From positions 4,247 through 16,565 of the forward strand of contig PKZC01000214.1 of NCBI GenBank assembly GCA_003132905.1: a stretch of 12,319 bases of DNA, read 5' to 3'. Positions 5,210 through 12,319 of this stretch are shown in pieces. The notes below the pieces were generated by a model. That model was given only the letters and a program-made list of their open reading frames with translations. It ran no database searches and was not told the DNA's origin. This stretch comes from Bryobacterales bacterium (GTDB taxonomy: Bacteria > Acidobacteriota > Terriglobia > Bryobacterales > Bryobacteraceae). The translations under genes were made by a program, and so were the position numbers. Position 1 is the first letter of the stretch, and each line of letters starts with the position of its first letter.

Positions 5210-6800
5210 AGGGTTTAGTCTCAGGCTTCACTTCAATCATCGCGGTCTCGCCTTCCCGGATTGTCACTTCCTGGCCGCCTTCTTCCGGCATGGGGCCGTC
5301 GCTGTCCCTCACCCCGATGCGATATTTCCCTGGGGGCAGACCCAGAAGAGTGAATTGTCCGTTCGAATCCACTGGTGCGATCCTCCACCCCTGTTGCAAA
5401 TCGTCTTCATCCAGACGCGTGGAAAACACCATTTGTCCAGCGGGCGCCGTTCCCCGAATGGTAGCTGTGTTGGTGCTGACGACAATTCGGAGAGGCGCGG
5501 CCGAGCCCGAAGTCAGATCCAGCGGCCGGTTGGTGACATCGTCGCTACCGAGACGTACCGATTTCACAAAAGCAGACTGCGCCATCAACCCGATTCGCCA
5601 CTCTCCTGGAAGCACGGACTTGAGCGTGAAACTTCCGTCTTCATTGACCCGTGTTCGAGGAGGCGGACCGCCGAACTGGTTGGCGGACATCAGTTGAAGG
5701 GTCATCTGGCCCAGTGCCGGTTGGTTCGTCGAGTTGTTATTGCTCTCGATCTCGATGGTTCCCGAGATATCCATCGCGCTGTGAAGCTGCAGTGAAAGCT
5801 CAATCGGTTTATCGGCAACATCCACTCGCGCGATTGCCCCCACTCGATTGTTTGTGTCGGTCTGGAAGCCGCCCGCCGAAAAATCCTGCGAGAACACGGC
5901 CAACCGGTAAAAGCCGGGAAATACTTGCCGAAGGTCGAATGAGCCGTCCTTAGGATCGACCTGTCCGCCGGTGCCCAATCCAAACGAACGAGGGCCGTGC
6001 GGATCGAGCGGGAGGAGCTGAATCCGCAGATCGTTTCGGCCGCGCCAATCGGCGCTTCCGGCGGTCAGTGTACCGTGAATGTGGGTGACCGCGACCGGCC
6101 GCATCTGAAAGTCGACGCCCGATTTCTCCGCTCCAGGCAAGAGCTCCACAATTTCAGCCGATTTAAGATCACTCGCTGCCGAATAGAACTGGATCGGGTA
6201 AGCCGCAGACGGAGGAGGATCGGGCCCCTCGGAGAGAGGCCGCGGTTGGAAGACGCTCGCCGAGCATTGGGCAGTGATCATGTACTTCCCTGGAGGGATG
6301 CCGTACAGCCTATAGGAGCCGTCTTCGTGAGTCATGGGCACGCGCATCATCGGAATGCCTTGATTGAAGTCCTTGGCCGAGTGAATCTGGACGATGCATC
6401 CATTCAGCGGATCACCGTCTTCGTCGACGATGCGTCCTGAGACAGTCGCGCCAGGGACCAACTCCACCGTGACGCTGGAAGTAGTTTCGCCCGCGGAGAC
6501 CTGCACGGCCTTCCGCACGCCGCCCATCTGCGCCTGAGGGTAGTTCTGGTGCGTAGTGGTGAGCTGATATTGTCCAGTGGTGAGGCTGTCGAAGACGAAT
6601 TTGCCGCTCAAATCGGTAATCACGGTTGGCGGTCCTTCGCTTTGAGTTTGGGTGCGCGTCATACCGATGACAGTGATTGAAACAACGGCCTTCTTGACGG
6701 GCTGGCGCGAGGCCGCGTCGATCACGACGCCTTCGATCCGCCCGGTCTGGCCCTGTGCCGCGGCGGTGATGATGAGCATGCTAAGAAGGGCGACTCTCAT
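5208..6800 (-). CDS. Secreted multi-domain carboxypeptidase-regulatory-like (Ig-fold) protein, second of a tandem pair
   Basis: 530 residues. MRVALLSMLIITAAAQGQ is a signal peptide. Repeated beta-sandwich units follow: about 20-112 (IEGVVIDAASRQPVKKAVVS, ending in a GKFVF..LTTGQYQL strand pair), 118-235 (VSGRIVDEDGDPLNG, then GSYRLYGIPPGKYMI), about 238-335, 340-440 and 445-525 (GQFTLLGLPPGKYRIGV). The recurring G-x-F/Y-x-L/F...G-x-Y/W core is the mark of carboxypeptidase D regulatory-like or Cna-B-like domains. No catalytic residues, transmembrane anchor or TonB-receptor barrel are seen. Such proteins are numerous in Acidobacteria; they probably act at the cell surface or periplasm in binding or scaffolding, but no function is established. 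Its ATG overlaps the upstream paralogue's stop (ATGA, 6797-6800), so the two are translationally coupled. Confidence 0.8.
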   Translation of the reverse strand: MRVALLSMLIITAAAQGQTGRIEGVVIDAASRQPVKKAVVSITVIGMTRTQTQSEGPPTVITDLSGKFVFDSLTTGQYQLTTTHQNYPQAQMGGVRKAVQVSAGETTSSVTVELVPGATVSGRIVDEDGDPLNGCIVQIHSAKDFNQGIPMMRVPMTHEDGSYRLYGIPPGKYMITAQCSASVFQPRPLSEGPDPPPSAAYPIQFYSAASDLKSAEIVELLPGAEKSGVDFQMRPVAVTHIHGTLTAGSADWRGRNDLRIQLLPLDPHGPRSFGLGTGGQVDPKDGSFDLRQVFPGFYRLAVFSQDFSAGGFQTDTNNRVGAIARVDVADKPIELSLQLHSAMDISGTIEIESNNNSTNQPALGQMTLQLMSANQFGGPPPRTRVNEDGSFTLKSVLPGEWRIGLMAQSAFVKSVRLGSDDVTNRPLDLTSGSAAPLRIVVSTNTATIRGTAPAGQMVFSTRLDEDDLQQGWRIAPVDSNGQFTLLGLPPGKYRIGVRDSDGPMPEEGGQEVTIREGETAMIEVKPETKP

Positions 6801-8524
6801 TGTAGGGCTTTCGCCGCGCGATCCGCCGGGATCAGTTTCGGATGCGTTCGCAACGTCGCTCCTTCGGCCAATTCAATCCCTTCGCCGAGTTCATCGAGCT
6901 GATCGGCAGCTTCGGGGGTTCGAAAATTCGCGGCCACCATTTTCTCGAGAGCGAAGATCTTGTATTTGCCCGGCGCGATACCGGCCAGCTTGAATTTTCC
7001 CTTGTCGTCCGCAGCTGCCGCGTAGTAAAAGCGAGCCAGGTTATGATACGACCCGACCGGCGCAATCACGATCCCCGCACGTTTCGAATCCGACGACCCA
7101 GCGTTAACCTCGCCCTCAACGGTCGCGGTGTTCATGCTTACCACGATGTTCAGCGGGGGGGCGCTGCCGGACCCGATCTCGAAGGTAGTGAACCGGACGT
7201 CTTTGTCTCCGAACCGCGCCGATTTGACGAAGCCGGGCGGCACCGGAGTGACGGCCAACTGCCAGTCGCCCGGCGGAACCTGCTCCAGAGAGAAACGACC
7301 GTCGGCGCCCACTTGCGCCTGGACATTGCTCTGCCTTGTGCCTGGCCGGGATAGTTGAACGCGAAACCCGTTGCCGCTGGATCGTGGCCCAGCTGGGCCC
7401 GCGGCGCGGGTCGCGTCTCCCTCAACCCGGATCGTTCCTTGAATGTCCGCTGCCGGAGCCAGCATGAGCTGGATCTCGCCAGAGGTGGCGCTAAGATTGA
7501 TCACCTGCGATGCGGCGTAAGTCTTGCTTACAGCGTGAAAAACAGCCTCGACACGATACCGGCCGGCGGGTAGGTCGACCATCTGAAAACGATGCTCAGG
7601 ACCTTGTGCGACACTGCCGGTGGACCACGTTTGCCCGAGGTCGCTGGAACTGATCGTAACTTGGATCCCTGGGTCACCCATTCCGCCGCCCACACTGGAA
7701 ATCGCGCCACTCACCACACCAAAAGTTCCTGAGCGCGCCGGCCGCTGTTGTGTCGACTCCGGTTCCGCTGGAACGCCGAGGACCTGCCCTCGTACCTGAA
7801 CCGCCTGTTCCGAGATCAGGCGGAAGTCGAGGCCAGCAAGGCTCTCGCCGCCGCCCACGTGGATCGGTAACGCGTCCTTAGAGTCTCGTGCGCCGCCGTA
7901 GTACTGGTCTGCCAGCATTGTTTGGCGCCGCCCGGGCATCCCGCCCAACCTTCCCATGGCTGATGTCGTGCGAAGGTAATACTGTCCAGGATCGACGCCC
8001 AAGATGCGGTATTCGCCGCGATCATCCGTAGTCGCACCGCGGTAGTTCGCTAAGATTGGAGCACCCAGATTGCGGCCTTGCCGCAGCAGATTCACATTCG
8101 CATCGGCTACCGGGTCGCCATCGGAATCGTACACGTGCCCGGAGATCGACGCCGAGCGGAGGAATTTAAGTGTGAGGGCGCCCCGGATTTCTGCATCTCC
8201 GAGTGTGACGAGATCGCCCAGCTCTCGGAGGCTATTCGCGCCGTAGATCGCTGTGCCTTCGTTCGCTTTTGTGGCGCGCAGATCGTATTTCCCGGCAGGA
8301 AGCCCTTCGAATTGGAATCGGCCTGAGCCGTCGGTTCGTGCAGTCGCCCATCGGTGAGGAGTGCCCTCGATAGTCAGTGTTACAACTGCTTTACGAATGG
8401 GCTCGCCGCTTTCGCCGTCCACAGTGGTGCCGGAAATCACGCCTTTTCCCAGAGGCTGCGTCCATGCGCCCACGAGAAAAATATTGGCACCCAAAACCAT
8501 CGAAAGTAGTCTTTTGACGGCCAT
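6797..8524 (-). CDS. Secreted multi-domain carboxypeptidase-regulatory-like (Ig-fold) protein, first of a tandem pair
   Basis: 575 residues. The ATG at 8524 is chosen over a TTG at 8536 because GGAGG ends five bases before it and it begins directly with a signal peptide (MAVKRLLSMVLGANIFLVGA). Units: about 29-125 (ISGTTVDGESGEPIRKAVVT, then GRFQFEGLPAGKYDLRA), 126-240 (ISGHVYDSDGDPVADANVN, then GEYRILGVDPGQYYLRT), and further units with FQMVDLPAGRYRVEAVF, FSLEQVPPGDWQLAVTP and FKLAGIAPGKYKIFALE. It is a paralogue of the next gene: SGSAPPLNIVVSMNTATVEG here matches SGSAAPLRIVVSTNTATIRG there. No enzymatic motif is seen. The upstream 200 bp hold no gene, so the operon promoter should lie there. 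Confidence 0.8.
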   Translation of the reverse strand: MAVKRLLSMVLGANIFLVGAWTQPLGKGVISGTTVDGESGEPIRKAVVTLTIEGTPHRWATARTDGSGRFQFEGLPAGKYDLRATKANEGTAIYGANSLRELGDLVTLGDAEIRGALTLKFLRSASISGHVYDSDGDPVADANVNLLRQGRNLGAPILANYRGATTDDRGEYRILGVDPGQYYLRTTSAMGRLGGMPGRRQTMLADQYYGGARDSKDALPIHVGGGESLAGLDFRLISEQAVQVRGQVLGVPAEPESTQQRPARSGTFGVVSGAISSVGGGMGDPGIQVTISSSDLGQTWSTGSVAQGPEHRFQMVDLPAGRYRVEAVFHAVSKTYAASQVINLSATSGEIQLMLAPAADIQGTIRVEGDATRAAGPAGPRSSGNGFRVQLSRPGTRQSNVQAQVGADGRFSLEQVPPGDWQLAVTPVPPGFVKSARFGDKDVRFTTFEIGSGSAPPLNIVVSMNTATVEGEVNAGSSDSKRAGIVIAPVGSYHNLARFYYAAAADDKGKFKLAGIAPGKYKIFALEKMVAANFRTPEAADQLDELGEGIELAEGATLRTHPKLIPADRAAKALQ

Positions 8525-8738
8525 TTTCGCCTCCAAAATAGCCTAACAGGGCATCCGCGGAAGAACTTTCAAGAAAGACGTTCTACGTGAGTGGGACGTT
8601 TCATGTCCCGAGGTGGCGCATTGACGGGACCTCAAACCAACTCTCTATACGACTTTAGCGCAAGATTCCTCTCAAGCTGCTCCAGGATCTATGAGCGAAC
8701 TCCTGCTCTCTGTGCCGTAACCTCTCGAGTTTCCTAAC
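8525..8738. other. Upstream region of the carboxypeptidase-regulatory operon
   Basis: Holds the GGAGG ribosome binding site of the 575-residue gene (8530-8534). An imperfect inverted repeat GGGACGT-TTC-ATGTCCC (around 8597-8613) is a possible operator. I see no convincing -35/-10 pair. The minus-strand frame around 8640-8690 (LEQLERNLALKSYRELV) could be the last scrap of the decayed response regulator, since winged-helix regulators often end with a segment of this type. Confidence 0.3.
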
Positions 8739-9103
8739 GGCTCGAACCGGCACCCTATATCCGCACCGTCAATATGTCGCGCCGGCTCAGCGCCCGTCCC
8801 GCGTTGCGGGTGAAGTGTTACAGTAACCGAAATTCCGTAGCCGTGAGTTCTACTTCACAACCCTCGCGGAACAACTTGTGCGCCCCTGCATTGAGTTCGA
8901 ACGGGCCGAAAAGCGAACCACATTTTCGCGGGTCACCAATTCTGGCCAGCGGAACGGTTTGGCAATGTAGTCGTCCGCGCCTAGATTGGCCCTTGGCTGT
9001 CAACATGATTACTGGCATATCGAGCGCGTGCTTCGGCGTCGCGCGTCAGATCTCGTAGCCATTTATCTTGGGCAGCATAATATCCAGCTCCCTCAGGGAC
9101 AGC
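8739..9103 (-). pseudogene. Decayed OmpR/PhoB-type response regulator
   Basis: Pieces of a receiver plus winged-helix regulator appear in order on the minus strand but in broken frames. LRELDIMLPKINGYEI (about 9100-9050) holds the phospho-acceptor Asp region and ends in TGA; then MPVIMLTAKGQ (around 9018-8986); then in another frame LGADDYIAKPFRWPELVTR (about 8980-8920), the Lys-Pro end of the receiver; then back in the first frame FGPFELNAGAHKLFREG and VELTATEFRLL (winged-helix start), a TAA, HFTRNAGRALSRRDILTV, a TAG and GAGSS. The receiver's first ~50 residues are gone, a few residues between AKGQ and LGADD are missing, and there are at least two frame changes and three stops. Non-functional. 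What it once regulated is unknown; it lies upstream of, and reads towards, the carboxypeptidase-regulatory operon. Confidence 0.8.
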
Positions 9104-9109
9104 CGCACT

Positions 9110-9220
9110 GATGAATGTGTCTACGGCTATTCAGGCGACGGAGGTCCAGTGATCGCGGCTTCCTTCCAGCCAATTCCTGGTTCGATAATATCGGCTCCCT
9201 CTGGCGACCTTTATGCGTGG
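9110..9220 (+). pseudogene. NHL-repeat protein fragment
   Basis: One frame reads VYGYSGDGGPVIAASFQPIP followed by GSIISAPSGDLYAW. This is a single NHL-type repeat unit (G-Y/F-S-G-D-G-G-P, then G-D/N-L-Y). It resembles the last such unit of the large protein downstream, CGYSGDGGAVVGAQFQPYPG with SGNIYVLDTG (11596-11706). Only this unit is left; it begins where the decayed response regulator ends and stops where the formate dehydrogenase fragment begins. It is likely a remnant of a related gene or of a partial duplication. Confidence 0.55.
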
Positions 9221-9447
9221 GCGCGCAGACAGCCCGCACCCATAACAACGTTTGGCACGCCCAGCCGGGCGTGGTCTACACCACGTTCCATCACGGCTTC
9301 ACGGGCGCGAACGTGGTCACTACCGAGTTTGAGGATTGGGCCACCGGCTGTCCCGAATACAAAGTGACGGCGGTTCAGGTGAGCCTGGCCAAGAAGATGT
9401 CGGAGTGGCAGGAGCACTATCTGGAAACGCGCAAGCAGACCACGTAG
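9217..9447 (+). pseudogene. C-terminal fragment of a formate dehydrogenase alpha subunit (FdsA type)
   Basis: About 76 residues to a TAG. QPGVVYTTFHHGFTGANVV, TTEFEDWATGCPEYKVTAVQ and SEWQEHYL are the end of the molybdopterin-dinucleotide-binding domain of NAD-linked, molybdenum formate dehydrogenase catalytic subunits, which are normally over 900 residues long. The upstream frame (VGAQTARTHNNVW) already departs from the family, and no catalytic, Fe-S or molybdopterin region remains. The C-terminal end itself looks well preserved. With the delta subunit gene just downstream, this is the tail of a former formate dehydrogenase operon, cut by a rearrangement. The family call is from recalled motif similarity; the molybdopterin oxidoreductase C-terminal domain is certain to a higher degree than the exact subfamily. 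Confidence 0.65.
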
Positions 9448-9515
9448 ATTCAAAGCGGGGAGATACTGACGGGCCCGGCTGGCGATTAATTACGCGGCTG
9501 CCAATTAATTAAGAG
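9448..9515. other. Spacer between fdsA remnant and fdsD
   Basis: A short AT-rich motif, ATTAATTA or a variant, occurs twice (around 9485 and 9504) about 20 bp apart, around a GC-rich centre. The second copy leads directly into the AAGAG ribosome binding site of fdsD. In intact fds operons a gene of the FdhD type often lies between the alpha and delta subunits; none is here. Confidence 0.3.
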
Positions 9516-9720
9516 ATGCAATCGAACTCGATGGTCCACCGGGCGAATCAGATCGCCCTCTTCTTTGCAAGCTATCCGCATGAAGAAGCGGTTGCCGGCG
9601 TTACCGATCATTTAAAAAAAATGGGAGCGCCGCATGCGTGAACAAATCGTCGCCTATGTCGCGCACGACGGCAAAGGTTTGCATGAGTTGGCGCTTGAAG
9701 CGGTAAAGCGGCTGCAATAA
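9516..9720 (+). pseudogene. fdsD: Formate dehydrogenase delta subunit, frame broken at an A8 tract
   Basis: The ATG at 9516 (AAGAG just before) opens MVHRANQIALFFASYPHEEA then VAGVTDHLKK, and after eight A's (9614-9621) the frame runs to TGA at 9639-9641 (41 residues). The missing half continues in the next frame from TGG at 9622: WERRMREQIVAYVAHDGKG and LHELALEAVKRLQ, stop at 9720. Joined, these match FdsD-type proteins of about 65-75 residues, where HLKKFWxPRM is the usual joint; the Phe codon is lost and one extra A remains. A second ATG (9634) could start the second half alone. Delta subunits are small accessory parts of NAD-linked formate dehydrogenases. Frame repair by transcript slippage at A8, plain decay and sequencing error are all possible. 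Confidence 0.7.
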
Positions 9721-9748
9721 ACTTCGACGCGGGCAATGATATGCTGTA

Positions 9749-12319
9749 ATGTTCGTGCGCTATCGCCTATTCCTCCTGCTCTCCTCTATTTCCGTCTTAC
9801 AAGCGCAATTAATCGTGACCACCATTGTCGGCGGCGCGATCCGCTCCGGGGTCCCGGCTGAGAACGTTCAGCTGAACGGGACGGCGGGCATCACGCACGA
9901 TCCCGCCGGCAATCTAGTCTTTTGTGAACATCACGTGATTCGCCGCCTCAATCCCGACGGCACCATCCAAACCCTCGCGGGCACCGGCACCTCCGGTTTC
10001 AGCGGCGACGGCGGACCAGCCGTGCAGGCACAGCTGAAATACCCGGAGAGTCCACAATACGACTCCAAAGGCAATCTGTATTTTATCGATGAAAATACGA
10101 GAATCCGGCGTGTGGACACCAGTGGCGTCATCACAACCGTCGCCGGCACGGGCATTTACGGCAGCATCGGCGCCGGCGGTCCGGCCGTGACTGCTCAGAT
10201 TGCCGCCGATAGCCTGGTGATTGCTCCCGACGATTCACTCTATTTCGCCGAGAGCACAGATATCCGGCGATTAACGACAGCCGGAAATATTGAGCTGGTA
10301 GCCGGCGGCCCAAATCCTCAATGTGTGGGCGGTCCGGAGGGCAATGGGCAGCTCTGCAATGCCCATTCTCTCGCCATGGATAACAGCGGCGATCTCTACT
10401 TTGTGGAAGACATCAGTCCCGGCGTGCCAAATAACGGGGAGGTTCGATCCTATATCTATCGCGTTTCTTCCACTGGCGCAGTGACGCCGTTCGCCGGCTT
10501 CGGCAACCCGGCATCGGGGCTTCCCGCGGGCGGTCCCGCGATGCAAGCGGCCTTCCTCGCCATTAGCGCGATTGTTCTGGACTCTTCCGCGAACATGTAC
10601 GTTGCCAGCAGCGTAGACGTCAGCCAGCTGCTCAATTTCTATCCTTCCATCCAGAGAGTTTCCGAAATCGACCGAATTTCCTCTGCTGACGGAACCGTCA
10701 AAACCGTCGCGGGACAAGCCACATCTCCATCTCCTTACGAAGGACCGGCGCTCCAGGCTTATTTAGGTATTGTGTCTGGCTTCGTCCTCAATAACGATGG
10801 CAGCGTCGCATTTTCGTCCATTAACACCATCGGTGAACTCACTACGCAATCGACCGTTCAACTGCTCGCGGGGCGGACAATACAACTTCCTCCGGATGGC
10901 CAACCCGCTGCGGGTTTGTCATGGCTGTCACTTCCGGTATCGGTCCAAATGGCGGCCAGCCGCTCCGGCAATTTCTATTTCTCCGACCACTGCACAATTC
11001 GTAAAGTGGGAGCGAACGGCCTTCTCGCTACGGTGGCAGGTACAGGTAACTGCGCGTCCTCCGTTCCAAAGACCTTTGGCCCAAGCGTCGATCTTCCGCC
11101 GATCTACTCGTTGGCGGCCGACAGCCATGACAACATCTTTGTGGGTATGGGCTCTGGGCTGTACTCGCTGGGCGCTGCCGGCGTGGTGTCGGCGATTGGC
11201 GGAATCAGCTATCCGGACGCGCTTGCAGTAGATTCGCTAGACCGTGTGTACGTAGTGTCCTTCGAGAACGGACTGTATCGCGTCGCCCCGGACCAGACCG
11301 TGACGTCGCTGCGATGGAATCCTCTGCCAATAGGGTTCCAGTGGTCCATTTCGCCAGGAATCTCAATTGACAGCTCCGATAACGTGTATCTGCTCAATCA
11401 GTACTCGTACGGTTCGAGCATCGATAACGTGGTGTATCGGTTCACCCCGGATGGGATGGGGAATCCCGTTGCTACGTTGCAGCTAGCGAACCCGGGCTTT
11501 GCGGTGGATGCCCTCGGGTCGGTCTGGTACGTCGAGCTGTTCAATTTAGAACATGTTGAGCCATCTTCAGTGCCCATCGTCATGAATAAAGCCTGTTGCG
11601 GGTATTCCGGAGATGGCGGCGCTGTCGTGGGCGCCCAGTTCCAACCGTACCCTGGAGCCACGTTGACGAACGATGCGTCCGGGAACATCTATGTTCTCGA
11701 CACCGGCAACGCGGCTATCCGTAAAATCACCGGCACGCCTCCAGCCAAAGCTCCCGTGATCTCCTCAGGCGGCATCGTCAACGCCGCCAGTCTCCTCGGC
11801 GGCGCAATCGCTCCAGGCGAACTGATCTCTATCTTTGGGAGCAATTTTTTGAGCTCCGGCCTGCAACTCAACGCTGCTGAAAACAACGTGATCCCGGCGA
11901 CGCTAAGCAACCTGCGCGTTGGCTTCAACGGCAACGGAATCGGAGCTAACGGCGTAATCACAGCTGCCACGCCGAACCAGATCAACGTCTTTGTGCCTTA
12001 CGAAATCGCCGGCAGCACCTCCGTCACAATTAGCGTCTCGGCCGATTATGTTGGCTCCTCTTCGGTAACCGTCCCTGTTGCGCAATCCGCTTTCGGTCTC
12101 TCCACCGCTGACGCCAGCGGCTCCGGCCAGGGCGCCATTCTCAACCAAGACGGATCGTACAACAGTGATAGCAATCCAGCACTCGCTGGTTCGGTCGTAT
12201 CTCTATTTGGAACCGGCGAAGGCCTTACTACGCCAGCGTTGCCCGATGGAGCGCTCGTGATTTCGACCCCCTACTCCATCCCGAACCAAACCGTAACGGT
12301 CACTATCGGCGGTCAGCCG
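9749..12319 (+). CDS. Secreted NHL-repeat (beta-propeller) protein with TIGR03437 C-terminal domain (3' end beyond window)
   Basis: One unbroken frame of 857 codons from ATG 9749 to the window edge. MFVRYRLFLLLSSISVLQA is a signal peptide. Residues 21 to about 665 hold degenerate NHL/SMP-30-like units, each with a V/L-A-G-x-G element and often a G-D-G-G-P turn: LAGTGTSGFSGDGGPAVQAQ (76-95), VAGTGIYGSIGAGGPAVTAQ (131-150), then VAGG, FAGFG, VAGQ, LAGR and VAGTGNC units, and a last CGYSGDGGAVVGAQF; N-L-Y-F-I-D and N-I-Y-V-L-D-T-G strands alternate with them. From about residue 668 comes the TIGR03437 domain (ISSGGIVNAASLLGGAIAPG, LISIFGSNF, VFVPYEIAG, SVVSLFGTGEG), a C-terminal module known mainly from Solibacter relatives. 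The middle units are worn, so the blade count is uncertain. Extracellular or cell-surface role; ligand unknown. No good ribosome binding site before the ATG. Confidence 0.85.
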   Translation, partial: MFVRYRLFLLLSSISVLQAQLIVTTIVGGAIRSGVPAENVQLNGTAGITHDPAGNLVFCEHHVIRRLNPDGTIQTLAGTGTSGFSGDGGPAVQAQLKYPESPQYDSKGNLYFIDENTRIRRVDTSGVITTVAGTGIYGSIGAGGPAVTAQIAADSLVIAPDDSLYFAESTDIRRLTTAGNIELVAGGPNPQCVGGPEGNGQLCNAHSLAMDNSGDLYFVEDISPGVPNNGEVRSYIYRVSSTGAVTPFAGFGNPASGLPAGGPAMQAAFLAISAIVLDSSANMYVASSVDVSQLLNFYPSIQRVSEIDRISSADGTVKTVAGQATSPSPYEGPALQAYLGIVSGFVLNNDGSVAFSSINTIGELTTQSTVQLLAGRTIQLPPDGQPAAGLSWLSLPVSVQMAASRSGNFYFSDHCTIRKVGANGLLATVAGTGNCASSVPKTFGPSVDLPPIYSLAADSHDNIFVGMGSGLYSLGAAGVVSAIGGISYPDALAVDSLDRVYVVSFENGLYRVAPDQTVTSLRWNPLPIGFQWSISPGISIDSSDNVYLLNQYSYGSSIDNVVYRFTPDGMGNPVATLQLANPGFAVDALGSVWYVELFNLEHVEPSSVPIVMNKACCGYSGDGGAVVGAQFQPYPGATLTNDASGNIYVLDTGNAAIRKITGTPPAKAPVISSGGIVNAASLLGGAIAPGELISIFGSNFLSSGLQLNAAENNVIPATLSNLRVGFNGNGIGANGVITAATPNQINVFVPYEIAGSTSVTISVSADYVGSSSVTVPVAQSAFGLSTADASGSGQGAILNQDGSYNSDSNPALAGSVVSLFGTGEGLTTPALPDGALVISTPYSIPNQTVTVTIGGQP

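Noticed and set aside
8818..9018. 66-codon minus-strand frame as a separate gene
   Set aside because: It joins receiver and winged-helix pieces with part of the receiver read in the wrong frame, so it is a piece of the decayed regulator, not a gene.

Overview
The window looks like chromosomal DNA of an Acidobacteriota bacterium, most likely near Bryobacterales/Solibacteraceae ('Candidatus Solibacter' type). Three things point there: the partial NHL-repeat protein at the right end has a C-terminal domain of the Solibacter-type TIGR03437 family; a signal-peptide fragment of the Acidobacterial TIGR03435 family lies at 4691-4798; and there are two large secreted proteins built of carboxypeptidase-regulatory-like modules. 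Base composition is moderately GC-rich. Family names come from recalled motifs, not from database searches.

Left part (1-3818), mostly compact housekeeping genes: the N-terminal half of a GH88-type unsaturated glucuronyl hydrolase (-), a divergent 74-residue CDGSH iron-sulfur protein (+), a four-helix-bundle (S23/IVP-type) gene (-) enclosed by near-perfect 26-bp inverted repeats, hypoxanthine phosphoribosyltransferase (-) nearly overlapping an exported M15-like protein (-), the ribosomal silencing factor RsfS (+, no canonical start codon at the expected place) and adenylate kinase (-).

Middle part (3974-8524): a class I O-methyltransferase (-), a gene-poor stretch of about 570 bp holding a truncated TIGR03435 gene start, and two tandem secreted carboxypeptidase-regulatory-like paralogues (-) joined by an ATGA stop/start overlap.

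Right part (8525-9720) is a zone of gene remains: a decayed OmpR/PhoB-type response regulator (-), a short NHL-repeat scrap (+) abutting the last ~76 residues of a formate dehydrogenase alpha subunit (+, FdsA type), and a delta subunit gene (fdsD) whose frame is broken at an A8 tract. From 9749 to the window end runs a large secreted NHL-repeat/TIGR03437 protein (+), cut by the window edge.

The most unusual structure is the four-helix-bundle cassette (770-1225): its inverted-repeat tips carry TAG, which serves as stop codon for both convergent neighbours, and the cassette gene reads through one repeat into a Thr/Ser/His/Pro tail. I interpret it as a small mobile or intervening element. I found no tRNA, rRNA, CRISPR array, transposase or recombinase.
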